From Pseudonocardia sp. HH130629-09 (GTDB lineage Bacteria; Actinomycetota; Actinomycetes; Mycobacteriales; Pseudonocardiaceae): a DNA stretch of 64,000 nucleotides. Below the pieces are notes generated by a model, which was not told the origin of the DNA, did no database searches, and worked only from the letters and a program-made list of their open reading frames with translations. This document shows positions 1-8,499 of the stretch, in pieces. The position numbers and the translations under genes are program-made. The DNA is taken from positions 5,146,001-5,210,000 of the forward strand of contig NZ_CP011868.1 in NCBI RefSeq assembly GCF_001294645.1, read 5' to 3'. The stretch's first letter is position 1, and every line of letters starts with the position of its first letter.

Positions 1-568
1 CGTCCACTGCACGGCGCCGCGCCCACGGGTGGTCCGGCGCGACGACGAGCACCAGCCGGTCCCGCCCGACGACCTGGCCGTCGAGGTCGGCGGGCAGGTC
101 CGGGCCCTCGACGAACCCGAGGTCGGCGTCGCCGGAGCGGACGTCGTCGACCACCTCGGCGGTGTTGTGCGAGGTCAGCGTGACCGCGGTGCCGGGCAGC
201 TCGGCGCGCAGCGCGACCAGCCAGCGGGGCAGCAGGTACTCCGCGACGGTGAAGCTCGCGGCCACCCGCAGCCGGGCCGCCCGGTCGGTGCGCAGCGCGG
301 CGACGCTCTCGTCCAGGGCGTGCGCGGCGTCCAGCACGGCCCGCGCCCGTTCGACGACGAGCGCCCCGTCCGGGGTGAGCCGGGTACCGCGCGGCGACCG
401 TTCCAGCAGGGTCAGCCCGAGTGCGGCCTCCAGCGTCCTGAGCCGGGCGCTGACCGCGGCCTGGGAGATGCCGTGGACCGCGGCAGCCCTGCCCATGCTC
501 CCCAGGGTGGCGACCGAGACCAGCAGGTCGTAGGGCACGAGGTCGGCGACGCGCGGGGACAGGGTCAC
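1..568 (-). CDS. LysR-family transcriptional regulator (partial, 3' end beyond window)
   Basis: The frame starts with GTG at 568 and stays open to the window edge, so about 189 residues of a usual 300 are present. The N-terminus is a LysR winged helix-turn-helix, with SMGRAAAVHGISQAAVSARL followed by RTLEAALGLTLLERSPRG. The effector domain begins around residue 90 (LRVAASFTVAEYLLPRWL) and is cut off. It is divergent from the TDT exporter gene at 639 with about 70 bp between them, the usual layout for a LysR protein controlling its neighbour. A perfect CACAA/TTGTG inverted repeat overlaps its start codon and is a likely autoregulatory site. The effector is unknown. Confidence 0.88.
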   Translation of the reverse strand, partial: MTLSPRVADLVPYDLLVSVATLGSMGRAAAVHGISQAAVSARLRTLEAALGLTLLERSPRGTRLTPDGALVVERARAVLDAAHALDESVAALRTDRAARLRVAASFTVAEYLLPRWLVALRAELPGTAVTLTSHNTAEVVDDVRSGDADLGFVEGPDLPADLDGQVVGRDRLVLVVAPDHPWARRRAVD

Positions 569-582
569 AACCTCTGATTGTG
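566..582. promoter_or_regulatory. Inverted repeat CACAA-N7-TTGTG in the LysR/TDT divergent region
   Basis: CACAACCTCTGATTGTG is a perfect 5-bp inverted repeat with a 7-bp spacer. It covers the LysR start codon and lies about 57 bp upstream of the TDT gene. LysR proteins bind dyads of about this size, so it is a candidate operator; this is inference. Confidence 0.4.
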
Positions 583-638
583 ACTCTGCAACGCCGCGAC
601 GGGTACCGCCCGGTCGCCGACCGGCCCACCGTGGGGAC

Positions 639-1796
639 ATGACCACGCACCTCCGTCCCCCGGTCGCGACCGCTCCGCCGGCGCCGCACGCGTTCGCCCG
701 CCTCGGGCTGCTGCGCGGGCTCGACACCCCGGGCGACGCGGTCCGCTCGTTCGGGCCGAACTGGTTCGCCGCGGTGATGGGCACCGGGATCGTCGGCGGG
801 GCCGCCGCGACGCTGCCGTTCCACTCCCCATTGCTGACCGCGTGGGCGACCGGGGTGTGGGGCCTGGCCTCGGCGCTGCTGGTGGTGCTCGTGGCCGCGA
901 CGGTGGCACACCGGGTGCGCTCCCCCGAGCGGGCCCGCGCGCACGCCGCGGACCCGGTGGCCGTGCAGTCCTACGGCGCGGTCGCGATGGCCTTCATGAC
1001 GGTCGGCGCGGGCGCGGTCCAGTTCGGCCCTGCCGTGCTCGGCGCTCCGGCCGCGCTCGCGACGAGCGCGGTGCTGTGGCTGGTCGGGACGGTGTTCGGG
1101 CTGGTCACCGCGGTCGGCGTGCCGTATCTGATGATCACCCGGCACGCGGTCGCGCCGGACGCGGTGTCCCCCGCGTGGCTGCTGCCGGTGGTGCCGCCGA
1201 TGGTGTCGGCCGCGGCCGGGGCGCTGCTCGTCGTGCACCTGGCGCCGGGCCAGGGCCGCACCACGCTGCTGCTCGCCTGCGTCGCGCTGTTCGGGATGAG
1301 TCTGTTCGCGACGCTGGCCCTGCTCCCGCAGATCTGGCACCGGCTCGTCGTGCACGGGGCCGGTCCGGCGGCGGCCGTCCCCACCCTGTGGATCGTGCTC
1401 GGCCCGCTCGGCCAGTCGGTCACCGCGGCCGGGCTCCTGGCGAACGCCGCGCCCGGCAGCGTGCCGGAGCCGTACGCGGGCGCCGCGGCGGTGGTCGCGG
1501 TGGTCTACGGCGTCCCGGTGTGGGGGTTCGCGATGCTGTGGCTGGCGCTCGCGGCCGCGGTGACCCTGCGGACCACCCGGCGGGGACTGCCGTTCACGCT
1601 GACCTGGTGGAGCTTCACCTTCCCGTTGGGGACCTGCGTGACCGGCACGAACCTGCTGGTGGAACTGCTGGGGACGCCGGCGCTCGCCGTCGTCGCGACG
1701 GCGCTGTACGTGCTGCTGGTGGCGGCCTGGCTCGTCGTCGGGGCCCGGACCGTACACGGTGCGCTCGTCCGCTCCGAACCTGCTCGCCCCGCGTAG
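639..1796 (+). CDS. TDT-family (TehA/SLAC1-like) membrane transporter
   Basis: This 385-residue protein has about ten hydrophobic segments. It contains the family N-terminal motif FGPNWFAAVMGTGIVGG around residues 40-56 and, near the C-terminus, TLTWWSFTFPLGTCVTGTN. TDT proteins (TehA, SLAC1, Ssu1/Mae1) move small anions such as sulfite, malate or chloride through a ten-helix pore. The arrangement next to a divergent LysR protein fits a regulated sulfite or dicarboxylate exporter, but the substrate cannot be read from sequence. The gene converges on the GntR gene, with only 6 bp between the stop codons. Confidence 0.85.
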   Translation: MTTHLRPPVATAPPAPHAFARLGLLRGLDTPGDAVRSFGPNWFAAVMGTGIVGGAAATLPFHSPLLTAWATGVWGLASALLVVLVAATVAHRVRSPERARAHAADPVAVQSYGAVAMAFMTVGAGAVQFGPAVLGAPAALATSAVLWLVGTVFGLVTAVGVPYLMITRHAVAPDAVSPAWLLPVVPPMVSAAAGALLVVHLAPGQGRTTLLLACVALFGMSLFATLALLPQIWHRLVVHGAGPAAAVPTLWIVLGPLGQSVTAAGLLANAAPGSVPEPYAGAAAVVAVVYGVPVWGFAMLWLALAAAVTLRTTRRGLPFTLTWWSFTFPLGTCVTGTNLLVELLGTPALAVVATALYVLLVAAWLVVGARTVHGALVRSEPARPA

Positions 1797-1802
1797 GGGC
1801 GT

Positions 1803-2615
1803 TCAGCGACGCGGGTCGCTGCGGTCGGGGTCCTTGAGCAGGTCGAGCTGGTAGCCGTCGCGGGTGGAGAAGTCGGCCCGCAGCACGAAGCGGTCCCCGC
1901 GCACCAGCGTGCGGCGCCACTCGACCGGGCGCCCCTTCGCGCTGCCGAGCCGGGACACCGAGAACGCGGCGGTCGACGGGCTCCCGCCCAGCAGCCGGTG
2001 TTCGGCGGGGGTGGGCAGGATCGGCGCGATGGTCTCGTGGCCACCGGTGAGCACCACGCCGCACAGCTCGGCGTAGCGCTGGTAGAGGGCGACCCCGGTG
2101 AAATCGGCGTGCAACAGCGGCGCGGCCAGGTCGTGCGGGAGCCACACCCGGTCCAGCGCGAGCGGCTCGCCACCGGCCAGCCGCAGCCGTTCCAGGTGCA
2201 CCAGCGGTGTCGACTCCTCCAGACCGAGCCGCGCCGCGACCACGCCGTCGGCGCGGACGTCCAGGGAGCGCACGACGCTGCGCTGCTCCAGGCCCATGGC
2301 CCGGACGGACTCGTGGATGCTGTACAGCGCGCCCAGGCGCTGGGCGGTCTCGACCGGCGCCGCCTGCCGCGACGGCCGGCCCCGCGTCCCGACGACGCGG
2401 CCCTCGTCGCGCAGCACCTTCACCGCCTGGCGGACGGTGTGTCTGCTGACGCCGTACTCCCGGCCCAGGGCGAGCTCGCCGGGGAAGCCGTGGGTGAACG
2501 CGTCGGAGTCCAGGCGGCGGCGCAGGTCCTCGAGCAGCTGCTCCCAGAGCAGCCGCCCCGGCTCGCGACGGAGCACGGCGGGTCCGGGGACCGGTCCCGA
2601 CTCGGCGTCACGCAC
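1803..2615 (-). CDS. GntR-family regulator with UTRA effector domain (HutC type)
   Basis: 270 residues from a GTG start. The winged helix-turn-helix occupies roughly residues 20-85 (LALGREYGVSRHTVRQAVKV, DEGRVVGTRGRPS). A UTRA ligand-binding domain follows from about residue 95 to 255, with PLVHLERLRLAGGEPLALDRVWLP typical of the family in its central strand region. HutC-type repressors respond to sugars, amino acids or related small metabolites. No obvious target operon is next to it, because the left neighbour converges and the right neighbour is a small membrane protein on the same strand, so its regulon is unknown. Confidence 0.87.
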   Translation of the reverse strand: MRDAESGPVPGPAVLRREPGRLLWEQLLEDLRRRLDSDAFTHGFPGELALGREYGVSRHTVRQAVKVLRDEGRVVGTRGRPSRQAAPVETAQRLGALYSIHESVRAMGLEQRSVVRSLDVRADGVVAARLGLEESTPLVHLERLRLAGGEPLALDRVWLPHDLAAPLLHADFTGVALYQRYAELCGVVLTGGHETIAPILPTPAEHRLLGGSPSTAAFSVSRLGSAKGRPVEWRRTLVRGDRFVLRADFSTRDGYQLDLLKDPDRSDPRR

Positions 2616-2666
2616 CCCGCTGAATGTACGGATCGGGCACGCGGACGGGCGATCCCGACCGACGGG

Positions 2667-3071
2667 TCAGCGGAGCGACCAGGTGCAGGAGCCGTTGAGG
2701 ACGACCGACTCGCCGTCGAGGATCCGGGCGGCGGCCGGGCCGTTCAGGACCCCGCGGGACACCTCGGTGCCGTCCACGCCGGTGCGCGTGTAGCCGCACT
2801 CCCGGCCCGGGTTCGGACCGTCGGTGGCCCAGGTGCCCGGTGCGAGGTCGAGACCGGCCCGGTACACGCCCTCGGTCGCCTCCCGCGCCGGGACGGGCGC
2901 GGCCTGGTGGACGGTGGTCGCCTCGGCTCGGTCGTCGCCGTTCACGAACGCCCCGCCCAGCAGCACCACCGGCACGACCAGCGCCAGCAGCAGCCACGGC
3001 CACAGCACGGTGCGCTGACCTGCCGCGGCGCGCTCCGCGTAGTACCGCCCGTACGGTCCGGTGCCGTCCAT
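2667..3071 (-). CDS. Small single-pass membrane protein with secreted beta-rich domain
   Basis: 134 residues. A short cytoplasmic head (GPYGRYYAERAAAGQ) is followed by one membrane helix at about residues 23-43 and then an extracytoplasmic part. That part carries YRAGLDLAPGTWATDGP, a pattern seen in many small actinobacterial exported proteins where a Y-x-V-G-x-D-x-x-P-G-T-Y motif starts a beta domain, and it has two cysteines that could pair. It is 51 bp upstream of the GntR gene on the same strand. No function is known to me. Confidence 0.7.
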   Translation of the reverse strand: MDGTGPYGRYYAERAAAGQRTVLWPWLLLALVVPVVLLGGAFVNGDDRAEATTVHQAAPVPAREATEGVYRAGLDLAPGTWATDGPNPGRECGYTRTGVDGTEVSRGVLNGPAAARILDGESVVLNGSCTWSLR

Positions 3072-3261
3072 CCACCCGCCTCACGTCCGACGTCACTCTG
3101 GTGATCGAAGCGGATACCCGAGAGTGTTACGTCCCGTCCCACGATGTGAGCGGACGAGTGTCGTCATCGATCATCGCCACCCCTCGGATGACGAACCCCG
3201 GGGCCGGGTGGAGCAGCACGTACGGCCGGTCGTCACGCCGCCGAGGGCTACCCTCCCCGGC

Positions 3262-3954
3262 ATGGCTTCCCCCGCGGGCGGACCGCACTCGCCCCGCCCC
3301 CGCCGCACGCAGGACGAACGACGGGCCAGCAGCCGGGCCATCATCCTCGCGGCCGCCCTCGACGAGCTGTACGAGCACGGCCACGCGCACTCGACGACCG
3401 TGACCGTGCAGCGGCGCGCGGGGGTGTCGCGCGGGCGGCTGCTGCACCACTTCCCGAGCCGCGAGTCACTGCTCATCGCGGCCGCGCAGCACCTGGCCGC
3501 CGAGCGGATCGCCGACATGGAGCAGTGGGTGGTGGACTCGGAGTACGGGGGGACCACCGGCACCGCCCGCTGTGAGCGGGCCGTGGAGCTGCTGTGGGGC
3601 ACGTTCATGCAGCCGTATTTCTGGGCGTCGATGGAGCTGTGGGTCGCGGCCCGCACCAACGACGACATCCGTGCCGAGCTGCTCCCCGCGGAGCGGCGCC
3701 TCGGCACCGCGGTGGCCCACGTGGTCGCCACCCTGTTCGGTCCCGCGCTGTCCAGCCACCCGGACTTCGACGAGTGCCGCGAGCTGCTGTTCACCAGCAT
3801 GCGCGGGGTCGCGATGACCTACGCCATCAACCCCCGCGTCCACGAGACCGAACCGCACCTCGCGAGCTGGAAACGCCTGGCCCGCCGGATGCTCGAGGTC
3901 GACGACGGCGATCCCGCGGACGCCTCCGGTCAGCACGGCCAGCGGAACGGTTAG
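3262..3954 (+). CDS. TetR-family transcriptional regulator
   Basis: 230 residues. The ATG at 3262 is preferred over the in-frame start 200 bp upstream because the helix-turn-helix domain then begins about 15 residues in (SRAIILAAALDELYEHG, then VTVQRRAGVSRGRLLHHFPS). The remaining 160 residues form a helical ligand-binding domain. It converges on the ferredoxin reductase gene with a 4-bp overlap of the ends. As the regulator beside the P450/dehydrogenase operon it may sense a substrate or CoA intermediate of that pathway, but the ligand is not visible. Confidence 0.87.
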   Translation: MASPAGGPHSPRPRRTQDERRASSRAIILAAALDELYEHGHAHSTTVTVQRRAGVSRGRLLHHFPSRESLLIAAAQHLAAERIADMEQWVVDSEYGGTTGTARCERAVELLWGTFMQPYFWASMELWVAARTNDDIRAELLPAERRLGTAVAHVVATLFGPALSSHPDFDECRELLFTSMRGVAMTYAINPRVHETEPHLASWKRLARRMLEVDDGDPADASGQHGQRNG

Positions 3955-5168
3955 CCGACCCCGGCGAACTCCAGCGCCTCGGCCCAGCTCGCCCGCTTCG
4001 AGATCAGCCGCTTGTACTTCATGATCTGGGTGGGCCGGTCGATCGTGATCGTCCCGACCAGCCGGTCGCCGCGCCGGTAGAGCGCGAGGAAGCGGTCGTC
4101 GCCGCCCTGCTCGGAGGACACCACCCGGATCTCGTCGGCGGCGGGCCGGCCGACGAACTGGATCCGGCTGGAGTACCAGTCCGACCAGAAGTACGGCACC
4201 GTGCCGAGCTCGGTGGCGTTCGCCGGGTCCAGCGCGTTCCTGGCGGCCACCGCGCCCTGCTCGGCGGCGGTGGTCCAGTGCTCCAGCCGCATGACCTCGC
4301 CGTCGAACAGGTGGTTCGGGAAGTGCACGACGTCGCCCGCGGCGTACACCCCGTCGGCGGCACGCAGCGTGGCGTCGGCGACCACGCCGCGGTCGCGTTC
4401 GTGCAGCTCGACCCCCGAGCCCTCCAGCCAGCCGGTGCACGGGGACACCCCGATCCCGACGACGACCAGGTCCGCCGGGACGACCTCGCCCGACCCCAGG
4501 CGGACCCCGGTGACCCCGCCGCCGGAGGACTCCAGTCCGTCGACGGTCTCTCCGCAGCGCAGGTCGGTGTCGTGCGCGCGGTGCAGGTCGGCGCAGGCCT
4601 TGCCCATGTCCTCGCCGACCGAACGGACCAGCGGGACCGGCAGCGTCTCCACGATCGTCGCGGGCAGGCCGCGCTTGCGCGCCGAGCTCGCGACCTCCGA
4701 GCCGATGAACCCCGCACCGATGACGACGGTGCGGGCACCCGCGTCCAGCGCGGAGCGGACGGCGAGCGCGTCGTCCCAGGTCCGCAGCGCGTGCACCCCG
4801 GAGAGGTCCTCGGTGCCGGGCAGCGTCCGCGCCGCCCCACCGGTCGCGACGACCAGCGCGTCGTAGCCCAGCTCGGCGCCGTCACCGAGCCCGACCAGCC
4901 TCGCCGCGGTGTCCAGCGAGGTCGCCGGGACGCCGAGGCGCAGCTCCACCCCCAGCTCGTCGCGCAGGTGCTCCTCCGTCCGGAACCGCGGGTCGGCCGG
5001 CTCCTCACCGGTGTCGTCGAGGAAGGCCTTCGACAACGGCGGGCGGTCGTAGGGCAGGTGCCGCTCGGCCCCGACGAGGGTCACGGCGCCCTGGTGGCCG
5101 GCCTTGCGGGCCGCCTCGACGGCCCGGATGCCGGCCAGCGACGCACCGACGACGACGAGGTGCTCCAC
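3951..5168 (-). CDS. FAD-dependent ferredoxin reductase (P450 redox partner)
   Basis: 405 residues, normal for the putidaredoxin/rhodocoxin reductase family. The N-terminal FAD-binding motif is VVVGASLAGIRAVEAARKAG at residues 5-24. A second nucleotide-binding site for NAD(P)H (VVIGAGFIGSEVASSARKRG) lies near residue 145, and the FAD-closing ADGVYAAGDVVHFPN near residue 275. The C-terminal reductase domain includes YFWSDWYSSRIQFVG. The enzyme takes electrons from NAD(P)H to a ferredoxin, almost certainly the 3Fe-4S ferredoxin encoded just upstream, for the P450 in the same operon. A strong hairpin separates it from the ferredoxin gene. Confidence 0.93.
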   Translation of the reverse strand: MEHLVVVGASLAGIRAVEAARKAGHQGAVTLVGAERHLPYDRPPLSKAFLDDTGEEPADPRFRTEEHLRDELGVELRLGVPATSLDTAARLVGLGDGAELGYDALVVATGGAARTLPGTEDLSGVHALRTWDDALAVRSALDAGARTVVIGAGFIGSEVASSARKRGLPATIVETLPVPLVRSVGEDMGKACADLHRAHDTDLRCGETVDGLESSGGGVTGVRLGSGEVVPADLVVVGIGVSPCTGWLEGSGVELHERDRGVVADATLRAADGVYAAGDVVHFPNHLFDGEVMRLEHWTTAAEQGAVAARNALDPANATELGTVPYFWSDWYSSRIQFVGRPAADEIRVVSSEQGGDDRFLALYRRGDRLVGTITIDRPTQIMKYKRLISKRASWAEALEFAGVG

Positions 5169-5193
5169 GGTGTGCTCCTCCGGAGAAGGGTGT

Positions 5194-5228
5194 GGGGACG
5201 CCGGGAGTGGCGGTCTCCCGGCGTCCCC
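5194..5228 (-). terminator. Perfect 14-bp hairpin between ferredoxin and reductase genes
   Basis: GGGGACGCCGGGAG and its exact complement are separated by a 7-nt loop. It sits 22 bp after the ferredoxin stop codon and 26 bp before the reductase start, inside the operon. No clear T-tract follows in the leftward direction, so it may act as a partial terminator or an mRNA 3'-end stabiliser that makes ferredoxin more abundant than reductase. Confidence 0.55.
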
Positions 5229-5249
5229 GCGGTGAGGGGGTGTGTGCGG

Positions 5250-5450
5250 TCAGCTCTCGACGAGGCGCAGCGCCTCGGTCGGGCAGGAGGCGATCGCCGC
5301 CTCGCAGGCCGCCCGGTGCTCCTCCGCCGGGGCGGCGTCCAGCACCGCGAGCGAACCGTCGTCGCGGACCTCGAAGAGCTCCGGTGCCTCGGCCTCGCAC
5401 AGGCCCAGACCGCTGCACTTGCCCTCGTCGAGCTCGATACGCAGACCCAT
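5250..5450 (-). CDS. 3Fe-4S ferredoxin
   Basis: 66 residues from the ATG at 5450, which overlaps the P450 stop codon (TGATG); a GTG one codon earlier is possible. The cluster ligands are C12, C18 and C57 in CSGLGLC and the later SCPTEAL. The spacing C-x5-C and a single distal Cys-Pro mark a 3Fe-4S type of the kind that serves actinobacterial P450s. It is an acidic soluble electron carrier between the reductase at 3951-5168 and the P450 whose gene it directly follows. Confidence 0.92.
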   Translation of the reverse strand: MGLRIELDEGKCSGLGLCEAEAPELFEVRDDGSLAVLDAAPAEEHRAACEAAIASCPTEALRLVES

Positions 5451-6793
5451 CACTTCTCCAGGGAGAATCGGAACGGCATGCGCTTCACCCCGCGCATGAA
5501 GTTGGTGCCCAGCAGCTCGGGCTCGCCGACCTCGAACTGCGGGATGCGGAACAGCAGCTCACGGAACAGCGCCTTGAGCATGGACTTCGCGAGCTGGTTG
5601 CCCAGGCAGAAGTGCACGCCGCCGCCGCCGAAGCCGGTGTGCGCCTTCGCGTTCTCCCGGGAGAGGTCGAACTTCTCCGGGTCGTCGAAGACCTTCTCGT
5701 CCATGCAGCCCGACGGGTAGAACATGACGACCTTGTCGCCGGGGACGATCTTCTTGCCGCCCAGCTCGGTCTCGACGACCGCGGTGCGGCGGAAGGTCAT
5801 GACCGGGCAGGCGTACCGGACGAACTCCTCGATCGCGTTGTTGATCCGGCCGTCGAAGTCCTCCATGAGCCACTGCTTCTGCTCGGGGAAGTGGGTGAAG
5901 GCACGGACGGTGAACGCCGAGGTGTGCCGGGTGGTGTCGGTGCCGGCGACCGCCATGAGCACGAAGAACGAGCCGATCTCGAACTCGTCGAGCTTCTGGC
6001 CGTCGACCTCGGCGTTGATCAGCGAGGTGATCAGGTCGTCGGACGGCTCGGCGGTCTTCAGCTCGATGAGCTCGGTGGCGATGTCGTGCAGGTTGGTCGC
6101 GGCCTGCACCTGCACCTCGTCGGCGGCGCGGCCGGCGAGGACCTCGTCGTCGGCCCAGGCGACGATGTCGGCGGCGTTCTTCTCAGTGGCCTCGCGCAGG
6201 TGCTCGGGGACGCCCATGATGTCGCAGAAGATGCGGGTGGGGAGCACCTTCGCGACCCGTTGGACGAAGTCGACCTCACCGGAGGGCTCGGCGACGACGT
6301 CGTCGATGATCTCCTTCGCGGCCAGCGCGATCCGGTCGTCGATCAGCTTGATCTGCTTGGGCGTGAACGCCGAGGCGACGAGCTTGCGGAGCCGGTCGTG
6401 CTTGGGGTTGTCCATCGCGAGGAAGGACTGGGTCAGCTCGAGGAAGATCGGCGGGAGCAGGTCGAACAGGACGCCCTGACCGGAGACGTAGGTGTCGTTG
6501 TCCCGGGAGACCTTCACGATGTCGGCGTGGCTGACGACGGCCCAGTAGCCCGGGTCGTCCGGGTCGGGGGTGACCGCGTCGTCGACGGGGCGCTGCCACG
6601 AGACCGGCTGCTCGGCGCGGAGGACCTTGAAGCTCTCCTCGCGCTGCTCGGAGGTCTGGTTCCAGAACGCCTTGGTGGAGATGTCGATCGGGTAGTGCTC
6701 GGGCTTGCCCTCGCTGGTGGCCGGGATCATGTTCACGGCGTCCGGGTCGTACATCTCCGACTCGAAGTCGGTGGCGTCGAAGGTGGCGGTCAT
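5450..6793 (-). CDS. Cytochrome P450 monooxygenase (catabolic, CYP124/125/142-like)
   Basis: 447 residues from the ATG at 6793, which has GGAGGAG 6 bp upstream; an in-frame start 126 bp earlier would add a Pro/Arg-rich tail unlike any P450. Visible motifs are the I-helix AGTDTTRH, a K-helix EEFVRY and the heme loop FGGGGVHFCLGNQLAK with the Cys thiolate ligand. The overall look resembles bacterial P450s that oxidise steroid side chains and branched lipids. With its own ferredoxin and reductase, alcohol and aldehyde dehydrogenases, and an acyl-CoA ligase in the operon, a terminal hydroxylation followed by oxidation to the acid is the natural reading. The substrate is inferred only. Confidence 0.92.
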   Translation of the reverse strand: MTATFDATDFESEMYDPDAVNMIPATSEGKPEHYPIDISTKAFWNQTSEQREESFKVLRAEQPVSWQRPVDDAVTPDPDDPGYWAVVSHADIVKVSRDNDTYVSGQGVLFDLLPPIFLELTQSFLAMDNPKHDRLRKLVASAFTPKQIKLIDDRIALAAKEIIDDVVAEPSGEVDFVQRVAKVLPTRIFCDIMGVPEHLREATEKNAADIVAWADDEVLAGRAADEVQVQAATNLHDIATELIELKTAEPSDDLITSLINAEVDGQKLDEFEIGSFFVLMAVAGTDTTRHTSAFTVRAFTHFPEQKQWLMEDFDGRINNAIEEFVRYACPVMTFRRTAVVETELGGKKIVPGDKVVMFYPSGCMDEKVFDDPEKFDLSRENAKAHTGFGGGGVHFCLGNQLAKSMLKALFRELLFRIPQFEVGEPELLGTNFMRGVKRMPFRFSLEK

Positions 6794-6932
6794 CGGATCT
6801 CCTCCGAGCCCGGCGGGGTGCTCCGCGGGCGGAAAGCTGGTGACACACGGTCGGGGACCAGTGTGCGGAGAGGGGTGGGAGCAGGGCGTCTCCCCGCGAG
6901 GGCGACGTCGTACCCCCAACGGGAGAGGGAGG

Positions 6933-6965
6933 GGTCCCCCGGCGCGGGCGGGCGCCGGGGGGACC
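6933..6965 (-). terminator. GC-rich hairpin after the aldehyde dehydrogenase gene
   Basis: GGTCCCCCGGCGC pairs with GCGCCGGGGGGACC (one bulge) around a 6-nt loop, starting 11 bp after the stop codon. It lies between the dehydrogenase and P450 genes, so it is either a terminator splitting the operon or an attenuator. The P450 gene has about 140 bp of upstream sequence to hold its own promoter. Confidence 0.5.
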
Positions 6966-6975
6966 GGGGTCGGTC

Positions 6976-8499
6976 TCAGTCGTCGGCGTGACTGAGGAGC
7001 ACGTCGTACGGCCGGGCGTCGCGGGTGCCGGACAGGTCGAGGTGGACGTTCTTCTCCTCGACGTAGGGGTCCAGCGCGCGCGGGCCGAGCTCGCGGCCCA
7101 CACCGGACTGCTTGTACCCGCCGAAGGGCACCTCACAGTTGATCTGGTGCGCGTCGTTGATCCAGACCGAGCCGGCCTTGATCTTCTCGGCGACGTCCAG
7201 GGCGCGGGAGTTGTCCCGGCTCCACACCGACGAGGCGAGGCCGTACTGGGTGTCGTTGGCCAGCGCGACGCCCTCCGCCTCGGAGCCGTAGCGGATCACC
7301 GACAGGACCGGGCCGAAGATCTCCTCCCGGGCGATCCGCATGTCGTTGCGGACCCCGGTGAAGATGGTCGGCTGGATCCAGTGGCCGCCCTCGTAGCCCT
7401 CGACGTGGGCCTCGCCGCCGCCCAGGACGGCGGTGGCACCCTCGTCCTCGCCCGACCGGATCAGCTCGAGGATGCGGTCCTTCTGCTTCGCCGAGACGAC
7501 CGGGCCCATGTCGGTCTCCCAGTCCCGGGTGTCCCCGAGCTGGATCGTGGAGGCCCGGGCGACCATGCGCTCCACGAACTCGTCGTGCAGCGAGTCCGGC
7601 AGCAGCAGGCGGGTCATCGACTCGCAGACCTGGCCGGAGTACAGCATGCAGCCGTACAGCACGCCGTCGACGGCGATGTCGAGGTCGGCGTCGTCGAGGA
7701 CGAGCGCCGGCGACTTGCCACCGAGCTCGAGCGTCACCGCCTTCACCGTGCCCGAGGCCAGGCGCATGATCTCGCGTCCGACGTCGGTGGACCCGGTGAA
7801 GCCGATCTTGCCGACGCCCGGGTGCGACGCCAGCCGGGCGCCGGCGTCCGGGCCGGGCCCCGGGACGACGTTGAACACTCCCGGCGGCAGGCCGCACTCC
7901 TCGGCGATCCGCGCGAACTCCAGCGCCGACAGCGGCGTCTTCTCGTCCGGCTTGAGGATCACCGAGTTGCCGACGGCCAGCGCCGGGGCGAACTTCCACA
8001 GGCTCAGCAGCAGGGGGAAGTTCCACGGTGCGATCGCGCCGACCACGCCGATCGGCTCCTTGCGGAGCGTCGACTGGCCGAGCACCGGGAACGTGGCCCG
8101 CGGCATGGGCGTCTCGAACTCGTAGTGCTCCGCCAGTCCGGCGAAGTACTCGAGGTGCGGGGCACAGTAGCCGACGTGGAAGCCGGTGGCCTGGCGCACG
8201 GTGGCGCCGTTGGCCATGATCTCCAGCTCGACCATCTCGTCGAGCCCCTCGCCGAGCTTGTCCGCGATGGCCCGCATGACCGAGGCGCGGTGCGCCGGGG
8301 TGGCGCGGGACCAGCCGCCGTCGTCGAAGGCGGCCTGCGCCGCGTCCACGGCCGCGTCGATGACCGCCGCACCGCCTGAGGCCGCGGTGGCGACGAGCTC
8401 ACCGTTCTGCGGGTCGCGGATCTCCAGGTGGTCGTTCGAGTCCACGTCCTGGCCACCGATCCGCATCGGGAAGTGGCGGACGGTCGTCCCGGCGGTCAT
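6976..8499 (-). CDS. NAD(P)-dependent aldehyde dehydrogenase
   Basis: 507 residues from the ATG at 8499, which overlaps the stop of the alcohol dehydrogenase gene (ATGA). Family landmarks are the cofactor motif PWNFPLLLSLWKFAPALAVG, GFTGSTDVGREIM, the general base in TLELGGKSPALV, and the nucleophile Cys in YSGQVCESMTRL. The C-terminal motif EVPFGGYKQSGVGRELGP is also present. It oxidises an aldehyde to the acid, here presumably the product of the preceding alcohol dehydrogenase, giving the substrate for the acyl-CoA ligase of the same operon. Confidence 0.94.
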   Translation of the reverse strand: MTAGTTVRHFPMRIGGQDVDSNDHLEIRDPQNGELVATAASGGAAVIDAAVDAAQAAFDDGGWSRATPAHRASVMRAIADKLGEGLDEMVELEIMANGATVRQATGFHVGYCAPHLEYFAGLAEHYEFETPMPRATFPVLGQSTLRKEPIGVVGAIAPWNFPLLLSLWKFAPALAVGNSVILKPDEKTPLSALEFARIAEECGLPPGVFNVVPGPGPDAGARLASHPGVGKIGFTGSTDVGREIMRLASGTVKAVTLELGGKSPALVLDDADLDIAVDGVLYGCMLYSGQVCESMTRLLLPDSLHDEFVERMVARASTIQLGDTRDWETDMGPVVSAKQKDRILELIRSGEDEGATAVLGGGEAHVEGYEGGHWIQPTIFTGVRNDMRIAREEIFGPVLSVIRYGSEAEGVALANDTQYGLASSVWSRDNSRALDVAEKIKAGSVWINDAHQINCEVPFGGYKQSGVGRELGPRALDPYVEEKNVHLDLSGTRDARPYDVLLSHADD

